64,000 bases of DNA from the NCBI RefSeq assembly GCF_902148845.1, contig NC_043754.1, positions 18,285,931-18,349,930 on the forward strand. Direction: 5' to 3'. This DNA comes from Salarias fasciatus. Its lineage: Eukaryota > Chordata > Actinopteri > Blenniiformes > Blenniidae. The position numbers and the translations under genes are program-made. The notes under the pieces are model-generated. The model was not told where the DNA came from. It searched no databases and saw only the letters and a list, made by a program, of their open reading frames with translations. Positions 26,558 through 44,392 of this stretch are shown here, piece after piece; the stretch's first letter is position 1; each line of letters starts with the position of its first letter.

Positions 26558-29500
26558 ATGGCTACCACGGAAGTGGGTGAGTAGCTTCAGAACTGAATTA
26601 AATAAAGGTATTTTACTGAGAAAGGTGGTGATATGAACGTGTGGCAGTTTGGAGAGTGTTTCATCTCATGCAGCAGATATAGCGATTCGGCGCAGAGCTC
26701 CTGTTTTGGCCGTTTTGTGGCTCCTGAGGCTAAATGCTAACAGCTAGCTTCAGAGATGCTGCAGTGTTTCCTCCTTCTCATACCTTATAATCTTATATTC
26801 CATTAAATTACTGTCAGACCGTGGCATTATTTCAATCATTAGTAAATTTAGGCAGCATAAATGTCACATCTAATATAATCTGGTCTGTATATCTGTAAAG
26901 CTAAACTAGATGTGAAGCAATGTGGTAGTGAATGAAGTGGTATCAGAGGGTGGGACAGTGTTTCATATGGATTCGTCAAGTATTTGGAAGTGACACGATT
27001 TACTATTACAAGATACAAAGTAAAGTATTTATCTTACTCTGACTTATTTTAGCAGAATATCTTCATAAACGGTTGAACATCAGCAATAAAAATCTGGGAA
27101 TATAACTATTAAAACTGGAAGAATAGTATTCAGTGGCCATTTATTGAAATGCCAGTAACATGACTGTGCTTAAAATGAGCCTTTCAGAGGGACAGAATCT
27201 CATCAAAGTGAAGGGAAGTAGTAAAAAGTGCGTATGATCAACAATATCTGAATAATATGAGAATGTTATGGACAAATAAATAGCTAAATTTCACTTTTCA
27301 TTTCTGTCAATTCATGTATAGAATTCTCAGTTTTGATCAAAAATATCAAACTATTATTTCCAAAAAGACAGTCCAAAAAATAATTAAATATTTATTACCG
27401 AACATTTGATGCATATCTTCACGGTGTATAATTTCAGATCAGATTTATAGTAATTTTGATGTGTTCTTCAAAATTACCAAACACTTTTCAGAAATGTTTC
27501 TGGGCTCACAGAAATAGTGAATGGAGTTTTCCACAATTATGTAGATAACATGTTTAATGGAGAGTGAAATCAGCAGTTTAATCACAATTTTACTCAGCAG
27601 CCAGACAGTAACACTGTTTGTGTGTGTGTGTTTGTTGTCTCAGAGCGTCGACGAGGCCAGCTCGCTGCTCTCTCCATAGCGGTCGTGGTCATCATTGTGG
27701 GAGTCCCTCTGTGGTGGCGAACAACTGAAACGTACCGCGCGTGGCTGCCTGTCAGTCAGATCAATGAACTGGCTAAACTGCAGGTTTGATTATACTCTGA
27801 TTGACTTCACATCTTGCACTTTATGTGAAATTTATCTTCTTTAATCTGTTTACCAATTTCTCATTCCCCTCATTGTGTTTTATTCCAGCTTCAGCTGAGT
27901 GCTGATGTGGAGGTTGTGTTTGCACGTGGCACCGTCACTCCGGAACAGCAGAAGAAAATCCCCCTGACACAGACACAGGATGAAGAACATGGAGTAGACG
28001 GTGATTTAATAACGATCCTCATGACCCTCGATTACACAATAGGCAGCCTCTGAACTCGTCAAATCTTCTGTTTCCAGAGGACACCGCTTTGAGGTACCGG
28101 TATGAAACAAAATACCGCACGGCTACAATCATGGAGGAGGACGCACTGAACCAGCCCACTGCTGCAGGTGAGCTGCTGGTTCAGTGAAGCATTCAGATTT
28201 TAACATCTCCTTTCTAAAAAGCAGTGATTTTGATTTCTCTCTGTAGAAGCAGATCTGTCTCTGCTCACGCTCAGTGAGAGCCCGTGTGGATCTTTGGTCG
28301 TTTACATTATTCCACAGTCTTCTTCGCTGCTGCCTGAGGTTTGAGTTCCTCATTTTTTAACATTCTGTAGTGGACTTCTGATCATTTTGATATTCTTTCT
28401 TTCATACATGTGTTTGGCCTGTGTAATAAAGTGTTGCCGTTACATTGAAAACATTCAATAAATAAGTTCATTGCTGCTTTGCATCTCCAGTACTCAGGAG
28501 GCTCCTATCACTTTCCTTCATGACTTTCAGGACGTTAACGTGTACGTCGGTCAACGCCGGACGGCCCTCTTGCGAATGGGCCCCCAGATGAGAGTCGGCA
28601 AGACGCTGGAACAACTCCTGGCTCACCTGGAGCCTCGGATCAAGCAGGTGCTGCAGGTGATGTCGTTCAGCCACGCCGACATCACGGCTGCGCTCAGCGA
28701 CCGAGTCCGGTTCAGTCCCGACAGCAAGGAGAGCATCGCTGACAGCATGAGGGCCTTCAAATCCAGTCCAGGTTAGTTCCTCTTTCATCCAAAAAATGTA
28801 TTTCTGTTCTAATCTGTCTGTGCGTCACCCCTGCAGATTATTTATCTTTTCTTGTCTCCGTTAGGTTATGAGATAACCTTCAGTCTGTTGAACCCCGACC
28901 CAAAGTCACACCGGCTGCACTGGGATATCGAAGGCGCTGTGGAAACGTACATCCAGCCTTTACTGACCAAACTGTCCCCTGTGGCAAACTTCAGTCTGGA
29001 CTCTCAGGTATTGTGGCCGTTAATCTGCCACATTGATGTGCTATGTTTAAATTTTCAGCTTCTTTAGCGTTTTTTTGCTCATCTCCGTTTTAAAGACCTT
29101 GCACTATGCCATGCTCGGTGTCAACCCACGCTTCGACAGCAGCCGCAGCGCCTACACCCTCAATGCTGACAGTCTTGCTCACGTCATCAACCCGGTGGAA
29201 GCTCGACTTGGTAAAAATCTCCCTTCTTCAAAGCAACTATTGGTTGAAGAAACATGATTTCATTTTTATTCTATTTACAAAAGCTGCTTTTTTTGTTTGT
29301 TTTTTTTATTTCCAGGCTCTAATGCTGCGTCTTCCAACCCGGTGTTGAATTTTCTTTTGTACGTCCCCGATGCCAACCATTCGCCCCTTTACATCCATGA
29401 CCGCCATAAACAGGAAGTGCGCACTAATGCGTTTCACTCCCCGCGATGGGGTGGAATCATGGTAAGATCAACAAAGTGATTGCCATTTGACAGTTTTGAG

Positions 29501-30429
29501 CATTTCTGATTCATTTTATTAAATTAATAAATTAGAAAGTAACCGTAGAAATCAATAATGAGTCTGAAAGCGTTGATTTCCATCAAGAAGACCTTTGAGA
29601 CATTTTCCAGTGGCGAAGAGGATGATTTCAGCCCATAACGCCATGCTGTTTTTTTTTTTTTGTTTTTTTTGTAGGTTTATAATGTTAATGGTTTCTATGG
29701 GCCAGAGCCTCAGTTCCCGGTGGACATTAATATTAACATGGCCAAAGTCATGGGAGTCTTCCTCGCACAGCTTCGGTAAGCGCTCAGTTTCTAAACGGTA
29801 GCCGTCCTTCAGCTGGAGACCTGAGCCGACACACCTTGTGCTGTGTGTGATTCCTCAGGCTGCTGCTGGGCGTGCAGTCGTCGTCGCCTCCCTCAGACTT
29901 CCTGATAGCGCCGTGTGGGAGCGCAGGACTGGCTGACTGGGAGCTGGACCGCCTCATGTGGAGTCGCAGTGTGGAAAACGTAGCTACGGCCACCACCACC
30001 ATCACCTCTCTGGCACAGCTGCTGGACCAGATCGGAAACATTGTGATTAATGACAACATTGCCCAACAGGTGAGTAATATTTAGAGCTGTATCTGTGCTG
30101 CTTTTCAGCCACAGCACCAAACCAAAACATTTTCTGCTCCTGCCACTCAGGTGTCCAGTGCCGTCACGTCCCTGCAGCTGGCCGTGGGCGAGCTGGAGGC
30201 CGGGAACCTCGGCTTTGCTCTCCAGTACAGCAAGGAAGCCATCTTGGCGTCAGAGAAAGCCTTCTTCGACCCCTCGCTCCTCCACCTCCTTTACTTTCCC
30301 GACGACCAGAAGTTTGCCATCTACATCCCGCTCTTCCTGCCCATGTGTGTGCCTATCCTGCTGTCCCTGCTCAAGATAGTGTCAGAGGCCAGACAGAGGC
30401 GCAGAGAAAAACAAGCCAAAAAGGACTAA
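26558..30429 (+). CDS. pigs: GPI transamidase component PIG-S
   Basis: Subunit of the ER GPI transamidase complex (with PIGK, GPAA1, PIGT and PIGU), which attaches GPI anchors to proteins. The 562-residue product is close to human PIGS (555). Exons: 26558-26576, 27644-27783, 27889-28000, 28078-28167, 28247-28338, 28531-28771, 28865-29007, 29096-29210, 29316-29461, 29675-29775, 29859-30069, 30151-30429. An N-terminal membrane segment (residues ~12-30, rich in A/I/V) follows ERRRGQ. A large lumenal domain comes next, with GVNPRFD and [13 protein letters not shown] blocks. A C-terminal hydrophobic segment ([18 protein letters not shown]) is followed by a lysine-rich tail ending KKD. The first exon encodes only six residues. 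The poly(A) signal is at 30709-30714. It lies next to aldoc, as in human. Confidence 0.96.
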
Positions 30430-30708
30430 AGCATGAGGAAAAGGGGGCATGACAAACAAAGAATGAACTAAATTCATGGACTTGATCTTTAAGGCATAAT
30501 GGAGGGTTTCTTTGAAGGTGATGGGAATTTGAAGTTTTTTTTTTTTGTTTTTTTTTTTTTGCTGTCTTTGTCTGAGGATTTATGCTTCTTTTCTTTTCAG
30601 ATTTTAATGAATGGCTGCTATGACGGTGTCGCACTGTACAGTTGAAAGCTTGAATTGTAAATGTGTACAAGTTTTATATTTGTGTATGCCATTTTAAGTT
30701 ATTAAGAA

Positions 30709-30714
30709 AATAAA
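30709..30714 (+). terminator. pigs poly(A) signal
   Basis: AATAAA 280 bp after the stop, at the end of a T-rich 3' UTR. Confidence 0.75.
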
Positions 30715-30828
30715 AACTAAAGATGATTATGTGCCATTACTTTTTATGTTCAGAAACATAGGTCAACCTTCACCAAATGTAAGTAGGAGGCTACTTTATG
30801 TATTTTGTTTTGTTTCATCTTTGTTTTT

Positions 30829-30945
30829 TTATCCATCCATACATCGTCTGTGTAGCTTACTCCTGTGCACAGGGTAATGGAGCCAATCCCAGCTGACAGT
30901 GGGTGAGAACAGGGTGCAGTTTATGTCCCTGGATTTTTCCCACAG
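30829..30945 (+). repeat. Decayed copy of a common fish retroelement tail
   Basis: The stretch begins with TATCCATCCATAC. It continues with AGGGTAATGGAGCC and ATCCCAGCTGACAGTGGGTGAGA, a degenerate form of an interspersed unit abundant in teleosts that carries an ATCC-rich end. No coding part is left. The parent family is not certain. Confidence 0.6.
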
Positions 30946-31184
30946 TCTTAAATCATGTTTGTGAGGTAAATGGGTGACACTAATGCTTATTGTGATGAGT
31001 TAGGCTGGTTTCGCACCTGGATAATTTCTTAGTGTGTGTGTTAAGGTCTGAGTTTGACTCATGATGCATTCAACCGTAATCATCTTTTTTAGTTTCTGTG
31101 GTATTTAAGTTCTTCGGTGGGATTTTCTGACCAGATCCATGCCCCGTGGTGACTCAGTGTTGCAGCAGTATGTCCCCTCGCTCG

Positions 31185-31200
31185 CCAGCAGAGGGCGCTG
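31185..31200 (+). promoter_or_regulatory. CTCF consensus match between pigs and srsf1
   Basis: CCAGCAGAGGGCGCTG fits the vertebrate core consensus CCASYAGRKGGCRSYV at every position. It lies about 85 bp before the end of the srsf1 leader exon, where human-17q11-like and 17q22-like genes adjoin. Binding is inferred from the motif alone. Confidence 0.6.
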
Positions 31201-31453
31201 TGTGCAGACTTAAAGGTTGTTGCACGCGCTCCCACCGCTGAAGAAGACCGCGTGCTTCTTTGCAGGGTGAATTTAGCTTCTGGTAAGCCACTGCTTGTTT
31301 TGTAACTTAATACCTCGTAAAGCTCCATTTTATGTAACTACACGCTGTATAACGTGAAGTTTATCGTGTAACTGCTACATTTAATCCGTTGATCCTCCTT
31401 CTTTTCTTCAGGACGAGGTTTGCTAGTAGCCACCCCGCTAATTCTTCGCCATC

Positions 31454-33267
31454 ATGTCCGTCGGAGGTCTCATTCGAGGTCCGGCTGGGAGCAACGATTG
31501 TCGGATATACGTCGGGAATCTGCCCCCGGACATCCGATCGAAGGATGTCGAAGATTTGTTTTACAAATACGGATTAATCCGAGACATCGATCTGAAGAAC
31601 CGCAGAGGAGGACCTCCGTTTGCCTTTGTGCAGTTCGAGGACCCGAGGTGAGCCGCGGCGTCCCGCCACGTCCCCCTTCCCCCCCGCAGGCAGCGGGAAC
31701 ATCCAAAACTCTCCTCAGATACGATCTAACGCGCATCGATATAGTCAAATGCATATCAGTGAAGGTGTTTTCCCAGAGGATTATGGATATATTGGCGTAA
31801 CTGCTGTTTCTTGGAGTCATATGTGGCTCCGGGATGTGTTTGAGGCCTGCATTAGCTCAGATGCGTTCAGCTAAAGCCGCCCGAGTTTCACTTTTTCCCT
31901 CTCATCGGTTTCTAAATCACTTTCCGTTAGGGAAGATTTCTACTTAAATTTGACTCATGGATCAGTAGGACAGGGTCTCATGCTGCGTTAAAGTTGTACC
32001 CGGGTTAAAGATGACTTTGAATTTACATAAAAGCAGTTTACACAAAGGTCTGGACCGGAGGCTGCTTTAAATTCCAACAAATATCAGGCTTACCGGTGAA
32101 GTTTCTGAAAATGTTTCTGATCACTGCTTAAGGATTAGCGCCGCCAACCCTAATTAGGTGATCTTTTTTTTTTGTGCAGCACAATTAAGTCATTAAAGCC
32201 TTAACTTTCTTCTCACTCTGCGTTTGTTATGATGTTGCATAATCTCTGCCTGGATCTTACAGGGATGCTGAGGATGCAGTCTACGGGCGTGATGGCTATG
32301 ACTATGATGGCTACCGGCTGCGTGTTGAATTCCCAAGAAGCGGACGCGGAGGGGGTGGGGGAGGCGGTGGCGGCGGTGGGGTTGGGCCAATGGGACCACC
32401 GAGGGGGAGGTATGGTCCCCCCTCTCGGCGCTCAGAGTACAGGGTTATTGTGTCAGGTGAGTGTCATTTTGTCTCCGAATCTTCAGCGATTGTTGGCTTG
32501 TGTTCAGCCGGATGTAAGGATCTTTCTCCCTCGTGTCTCCCGTCAGGTCTTCCTCCTAGCGGGAGCTGGCAGGATCTGAAGGACCACATGCGAGAGGCAG
32601 GTGATGTATGTTATGCTGATGTGTACCGCGATGGCACTGGAGTTGTGGAATTTGTACGCAAGGAAGACATGACCTACGCTGTCCGTAAACTGGATAATAC
32701 CAAGTTTCGCTCTCATGAGGTGGGTAAATGATCTCTGCAGTAGGACTTATTAATAGGAAATAACAGATGGGCTGAGGTGGAAACTACTGGGGAAGTCAAA
32801 CTCGACTGTCAGTTTATGACTATTGAAATGCCGCTCATTAATATATTGCATACAGGTTGTAGTTCACCTTTTTTGTCGTGCTATTTGTGATGCAATTTGT
32901 CTTGATTGGAACATATTTCCAGAAATGTAAGTATTATTAAATGCTGATGTACCTGGTTTGTGCATCGGTGTCATGCAGCAAGTTTGCTCATGTAAATGAG
33001 GAGCTGGTTAGAAGTGTGTGTGTCTGTGTGTTTTAGGGTGAGACAGCCTACATCCGCGTGAAGACGGACGGGCCTCGCAGCCCCAGCTACGGCCGCTCCC
33101 GCTCTCGCTCTCGCTCCCGCAGCCGCAGCAGGAGCCGGAGCAAAAGCGGCTCTCGCAGCTGCTCTCCGCGGCGCAACAGAGGATCTCCACGTTATTCTCC
33201 TCGGCGCTCGCGCTCCAACTCCCGGTCTCGCTCCCGGTCCCGGTCCCGGTCCCGCTCTCGCACATAG
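31454..33267 (+). CDS. srsf1: Serine/arginine-rich splicing factor 1
   Basis: SR protein of 263 residues that directs exon recognition and 5' splice-site choice in the nucleus. Coding exons: 31454-31647, 32263-32456, 32547-32719, 33037-33267. A leader exon ends at 31282 (TG|GTAAGC) and the leader intron ends at 31411. RRM1 has RNP2 IYVGNLPP and RNP1-like PFAFVQFE; a linker of about ten glycines follows. The pseudo-RRM2 carries the SWQDLKDHM signature, and the C-terminal RS domain has long RS runs and ends SRSRT. Sequence is nearly identical to mammalian SRSF1 in both RRMs. The N-terminus [12 protein letters not shown] differs slightly from human MSGGGVIRGPAG. Teleosts often have two copies (a and b); which one this is cannot be told here. 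Confidence 0.97.
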
Positions 33268-34680
33268 ACCCAGCTGAGCTTTAACAAACGTGACGTTGTT
33301 CTTCAGAGAAGATGGGAAGCTTCACGTCACTTAGTGAATTCTGAAGACTCACCTGGAATCATCTCATGTGTCACGTGTGTTCGCTGTCATGTTCTGTTCT
33401 TCCCTCTAAGTTTTTGTTGCAGTTTATTTTTTTTGGTTCTAATTTTTGCAAAACGTACATTGGGTCTTCCTTATTGATCCACCTTCACGTTGTTTTTTCC
33501 CCTCTTTCCCTCCTACCCCAAATCTTTGTTCCCTTTACCCCCCACCCCCCCCCCCCCACCCCTTTGTGTCTTTCCTCTCTCGTCATTGTTGAATGTTGTG
33601 TGGTTGGTTTGATTTTCAGATTTTTTTTTTGTTCTTTTTCTTTTACTTCTTTCAAACATGTATTCTGTCCTTTTGACCTTCTTGTGTTTCTCTGTACAGT
33701 TCAGAGGAACAGGATAGGATGGGATCAGAGGAATCAGTTCATATTAGGATAAACAGGAGGAGGAGGAGGAGTCAAATGTGGCACCAATGGTATGATGGCT
33801 GTGCCTTGTCAACTGTGAAATCTGCATTATTAGGCATTTCTAATATACACTTACCATTTGAGTACCCTGGTTGAATGTTTTCAGTAGTACCACTCTTCAT
33901 GTGGTAGCCCAAAGCTTTCTTATCTTTAATTATCCAAGCTAACTTGGTTGTATTTTGGAGCTTGATTATAGTCGGTGTCCCTTATTTTTATTTTTTTTTC
34001 TCAGATTAAACACCCTGGTAGCTGCATTTTACTGATATTTCTTGAAGTATCTTGTGAAGGTGTGATTCTAACTCGCCTCCTTCTCTTTGATTCTGCTGGT
34101 ATTCTGAAGGTTTGGACTGGGCTCAGTGTCTCACCATTCCGGAGCCGGATCACGATTCAGGATCAGATTAGGATTAGGCTTCAGGATGGATACATGGAGC
34201 CCGCCACCTGGCCCTGTCCACATTACCTCCCCCCGTCAAACTGGAAACATTTTAGTAAGATACTCAAAAAAAATTGGCCGATGAAATTTTCCAAATTGCT
34301 TTTTCTACCGTTTGGCGTGGAACCTCAGAGACGTAATCGCTGATGGCTCAGTGACCAGGAATTATTTTTCAAATTTTTGTTTTTGAAATTACAACTTAAA
34401 ACAAGCGCAAAGCTCGGATGAAATCCAGGAGGAGGGCTGGGAGGTGCAGGATGGATCCACACGCGTAAGGAGAGTGGTAAATAGTGGGGCAACATTAACG
34501 GTGGCGGAGGGAGGGAGGGAGGGCGATCTGGGAGGCAACGAGGGAGTGTGTCCTTAATGTGGTTTGTATCTTTTTTCATAGGTCAGTCTTTTCCAATGTT
34601 AACTGGGTTCTGATTTTCTTACATATAATCTTCAGTATTTGAAAGCTTTATTCTCTTTTAATAAAATGTTGGGGAAAAAA
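33268..34680 (+). promoter_or_regulatory. srsf1: srsf1 long 3' UTR with probable alternative 3' UTR intron
   Basis: A 1.4-kb 3' UTR runs to the AATAAA at 34660-34665. The stretch 33820-33975 looks unusually ordered and is followed by a strong pyrimidine tract and acceptor (TTTTCTCAG) ending at 34005. Vertebrate SRSF1 is known to regulate its own level through alternatively spliced, highly conserved 3' UTR sequence coupled to nonsense-mediated decay. This acceptor is a good candidate for that event; the matching donor was not fixed. Confidence 0.5.
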
Positions 34681-34689
34681 ACGAGCGAT

Positions 34690-35998
34690 TTGAGTTGTTT
34701 GTTTCACTTACTAAGCCCCCCTCCACCCACAGTACATGGATGTCTAGATGCTGTTCAAGAATTGGTCAGATGTTGGCCAAGATCTGAACATTACTGCTAA
34801 ACGGCCAATCACATTGCAGCATCCCAATCTAGAAATCCAGATGAGCGTTGTTACTCTCAAATGTTCTGGCATTTTCAAAACTGCTGATCGGCTTTGTTTT
34901 TTTTTTTGTTTTTTTTTGTCTTTAGAGTGATCTGAATGAATGAAAATAAACAATTCAATTATCTTGCCCAAAAACATTTCTTATTGATATAGCTAGTTAT
35001 ACAAGTAAAAGATGAAACACTAGGAATACAAACATGTCAAAGGCATAAAAGCAATTGCATAGTATAGCACCTCCCTTCAATATAATTTTAATGAAATTAA
35101 ATCAAGTCTTAAATGCAAGTTGACACACCAAAAATGTGCTCATTGAAAAGAGCTTTGATAAATAATTGAGATCGTGAAGTATTGTGTATTGTGATGGTGT
35201 GTGTCCTGTCGGGGTGTAGCTACTGTCCATCAATGGTACAGATGGATGAAGAGAGGTGGGACAGGTTTCAGCACCATGGAGAGAGACCAGGCTGCAGTGG
35301 TGTGAGTGATTCAGCACAATGTTTAAAATAACAGTTTCCCATCTTGTGATATTTTGTGATGTTCTTTAAAAACAAAAAAAAAGGTAAATCATTGAGACAC
35401 TACCGCTAAACCATTTTTTTTCCATAAATATTGACTTCAGTTAAAAAGCATGGAATATCACAACTCAAAAAAATATTTTTTTTCTTATTTTCACAATGCA
35501 TAAAGTAAAATGAGATCAACATGAAGCAAAAAGGAGTTGAAGTGTTTCAAAATCAGCAGTACATAAACAGATGCAGTCAAAAGAAGACAAGATGCCAATC
35601 TTTAACAGGGAAGTGAGCTCATGTGTATTTACAGTTGAAGTCACCGTCCCTCATCATTTGATGAGACTGAAAGGACAAACTTAATGTCAAACTGCACATA
35701 CAAACCACTCAACAGCAATGAGACATGACTGTAAAACCAAACAAAAAAAGTGATATGTTAGTGTGAGAGAGGCACTTCACTCATATGGAAATTGTGGATT
35801 TAGTGAAGCACATTTCTGTCTTAAATGTCAGATTCACCATAAAGTGTCCTCTTTATCTCCTCTTTTTTACTCATCCTTGTTTTCTTGGGTGGAGCCACAG
35901 AATAGGTATTTCACTGAAGGGCGACAGGCTCTCATCCTGTCTTGATCAGGTTTATAATCATAAAATATGCAGCGCGTGTTCACAAAAGCGACCCACCG
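34690..35998. other. srsf1-dynll2 intergenic gap
   Basis: AT-rich. No exon or identified repeat. A short minus-strand frame near 35102-35317 was considered and rejected. Confidence 0.4.
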
Positions 35999-36088
35999 AC
36001 GCAGCCGGTCACCTGTATCGATCCTCTGACGCAGCCAATCACCTGTATCGATCCTCTGACGCAGCCAATCACCTGTATCGATCGTCCG
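35999..36088 (+). repeat. Three tandem 30-bp units with CCAAT boxes upstream of dynll2
   Basis: Three head-to-tail 30-bp copies differ by only a few bases. Each contains GCAGCC(AA/GG)TCACCTGTATCGAT. The second and third hold CCAAT in the GCAGCCAATCA context typical of NF-Y sites; the first has CCGGT instead. A fourth GCAGCCAATCAGG lies near 36191. The array lies about 240 bp upstream of the leader exon's donor. Confidence 0.85.
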
Positions 36089-36229
36089 AGGGAGAGGCGG
36101 CGGGTGGAAAGCGGTGCATCCTGGGTGGAAATAAGATGCAGGCGCTGTCCGCGAGTAGAAAACGCCGTCAGCAGGGCGAGGCCTGGCTGCAGCCAATCAG
36201 GTGCGGGCCCTCATATGGAGGGCGGGGCC

Positions 36230-36323
36230 AGCGCGCCATGCTTCCTTTCATCCACGAAGAGGGGGATTGTGCAGCTGGACGGACAGCACGCTTTTTTCCA
36301 CTTTAAAACTTAACAGAGACACG
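36230..36323 (+). promoter_or_regulatory. dynll2: dynll2 leader exon region
   Basis: A CpG-rich segment ends with GACACG|GTAAGAG at 36323, a consensus donor. It would join the acceptor CTACAG just before 36996 ahead of the coding exon. The transcription start is not fixed. Confidence 0.5.
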
Positions 36324-37008
36324 GTAAGAGGCCGAGCCCTGTCGAAATGGTCGCGTCGCGGCGTTGCGGAGCTCGTGCACAGGCACGAGGCAGCGGCGGG
36401 CCCTCGGCTGCTGTGCGCTGGTCTCCCAGAGGCTGCCTTCACTTTCTTTGCATTGTTTGCAGCTCGAGCTGCAGGAGCTATTTACAGGAGAAGATGTCGC
36501 GACATTCTTCTCGCGGGTGTCTTCAACGCTACAAATGTTTCTGTATCACGGCACGTTTTGTCTACAGGCGTCTATTGATCTCAAGATGTAACCCAAGTTT
36601 CCAGTTGGATAAAGTACCCATACTAGCACTGATGTCAGGCTCATCTGCATTGGATGAAGTCACTGGCTAATCAAGCTCTCATTTGTCAATCATTGCCATC
36701 TTAAAGTTAATAAATCACCTGCAGGTGCTGCCTGCTGTTCAGTCCTGTCAGTTTAACCAAGTATATAACCAACAGTGGAAATGTGTTCTTGCTGCTCAGT
36801 TGCATTTGAATGTAAACTCAAAGAGTGCTCAGTGGAAACTTAGTTTCAAAAGTACATTGCATGCTGTGAATACATTTAACTGAATATAAACCAGAACACT
36901 CAAGTACAACTCCCTGAAACGTTTCTTGATTACGTTCTTTTTCTGCCACTGTCAACAACTGTCTCTCATAATGATTTTTTTTGCCGCCCCTACAGCCAGA
37001 AAGCCACC

Positions 37009-37360
<352 letters not shown>

Positions 37361-37834
37361 AACGTGTCTTCTTACTACTTTTAATTCAGCCATCACTTCA
37401 TTTGTGCCACACTGTACATTTGCTGCCATTTTCCTGCAGACGCACCTACCTCCTGCTTTTTTTAGGCCCGCTATTGTTTTGCCACTAGCTGCACTACTAC
37501 CATTGGTGAATGGTGCTTTAGTTATGTCAGGACTGGTGGGCGATGCATCATTCATTAAAAAAAATAAATAAAAAATTGCCAATGTACTCCTTGTGACAGA
37601 ACTTGGTTGGCATTTGCACATGTGGCAGACTCAGCTATAGCTCATGATTTCTCATTATGGCTCATTTGTTTTGCTGTGCACTGATGCATAGACTTGTACA
37701 TTATTTCATATGAATATGTTGTGAGATAACTTATTTTCCTCGAATTAAAAAAAATGAAGAGCAACAGAATTTTTTGTTTAATTTTCTGTGCCATCTGTCT
37801 AAAAAAAAAAAAGCCAAAACTGTTGCTTGTGCTG

Positions 37835-37840
37835 AATAAA
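37835..37840 (+). terminator. dynll2 poly(A) signal
   Basis: AATAAA after a 470-bp 3' UTR; a second AATAAA at 37998-38003 could give a longer form. Confidence 0.65.
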
Positions 37841-38429
37841 ATGTATTCCATGCTCTGAGGTGTAAGGTTTTGTACATGTCTAACATTCCTTTTTGCAAGT
37901 GAGTTGTTTACATTACTGCTGTGTATCTGCGATGTATTCCGGTGTCATCTGGTCTTGTGGTGTTTTGAACTTGTAGCGCACAAAATGACTTTGACAAAAT
38001 AAATTTCTTTGAAATGTTTTGAGTGTGTGTGCCTTACAACAATGCGTTGCGTTGCCAATGTCTTCCAAGGTCATCTCAACAAATAGGGTGTTGGGGCAGT
38101 TGAGAGGTCACCAGTTCAACACAGCAGCATGTACACACCCACAGAAAATCCAGGCACTGGTGTCAAACATCGACATGACCCAGAGTCGGCATGCAATTCA
38201 TTCCCTGAGCCGAAGTTGCAAAGTCTGAAGAAATTCAGCAGTTTTTTTTTTTAATGAAAGTAACTGGTGGTCTGAAATTGCTCAATGTCGGACAGGTTCA
38301 TTAATAGAAGATACAACACTGGCATCCAGAGCTGATCTGGAGAAAGCAACAATGCTCCTAGCCAAAGGATCAGTGGTAAATACTGGTTATTTTATTTCTC
38401 GTGAAATATAATTTGCATCTAAACTGTAT

Positions 38430-38817
38430 AAAGGAGATGTATGCCATTTTGATGGCATTGAGGTGGGTTAGAGAGAGTAAGATCAACAAAGCAATCTGCA
38501 GTGACTCAGTGTCTGTATCAAAGAGCTTCCAGTTAGGTATATATCATGCAGTAGAGACCAGACTTAATTCATAAAGTAACGCTGGAACACAAAAGAATTA
38601 AGGGACAAGGGATGGAAATTGTATTTATGTGGGTTCCTGCTCATGGAGGAAATGAAAGAGCTGATTAGATTACATTCCTAAAAGAAACGGCACTGATGGA
38701 GAGAATATAATGATGATGGATGGAGATGTAACGACCAGCAGGTGGCGGTAGTGCAACAGCATGGGACGCAAGCTGCCGCTAAACGTCAAGGAAGAAGAAG
38801 AAGAAGAAGCGCAAGAC
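38430..38817 (+). mobile_element. LINE 3' fragment (I/Nimb-like RNase H region) ending in GAA repeats
   Basis: Plus-strand translation gives pieces of the RNase H domain found at the ORF2 end of I/Nimb-type LINEs. These are EMYAILMALRWVRE and ICSDSVSVSKSFQ (about 38437-38530) and FMWVPAHGGNERAD (about 38624-38666). The tail holds CCAGCAGGTGGCGGTAGTGC and ends in a run of GAA units (38789-38808). The copy is 5'-truncated and carries stops. It ends only a few bases before the heatr6 ATG at 38825. The clade call is tentative; non-LTR RNase H identity is fairly clear. Confidence 0.75.
38735..38750 (+). promoter_or_regulatory. CTCF consensus match inside the LINE tail
   Basis: CCAGCAGGTGGCGGTA fits CCASYAGRKGGCRSYV at all positions. 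It lies 75 bp before the heatr6 start codon, within the LINE-derived segment. Binding is not shown. Confidence 0.5.
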
Positions 38818-38824
38818 TGAAAAC

Positions 38825-44392
<5,568 letters not shown>

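Noticed and set aside
33008-33265. Minus-strand frame rich in Ser, Gly and Glu opposite srsf1
   Set aside because: It is the mirror of the repetitive RS-domain codons of srsf1 and has no splice support or independent family similarity.
35102-35317. Minus-strand 71-codon frame between srsf1 and dynll2
   Set aside because: No splice sites in suitable places, no recognisable motif, and AT-rich surroundings.
35867-36196. Open frames on both strands through the 30-bp repeats, and the repeats as a CRISPR-like array
   Set aside because: A 30-bp period is divisible by three, so frames stay open by chance. The units abut without spacers and the genome is a vertebrate.
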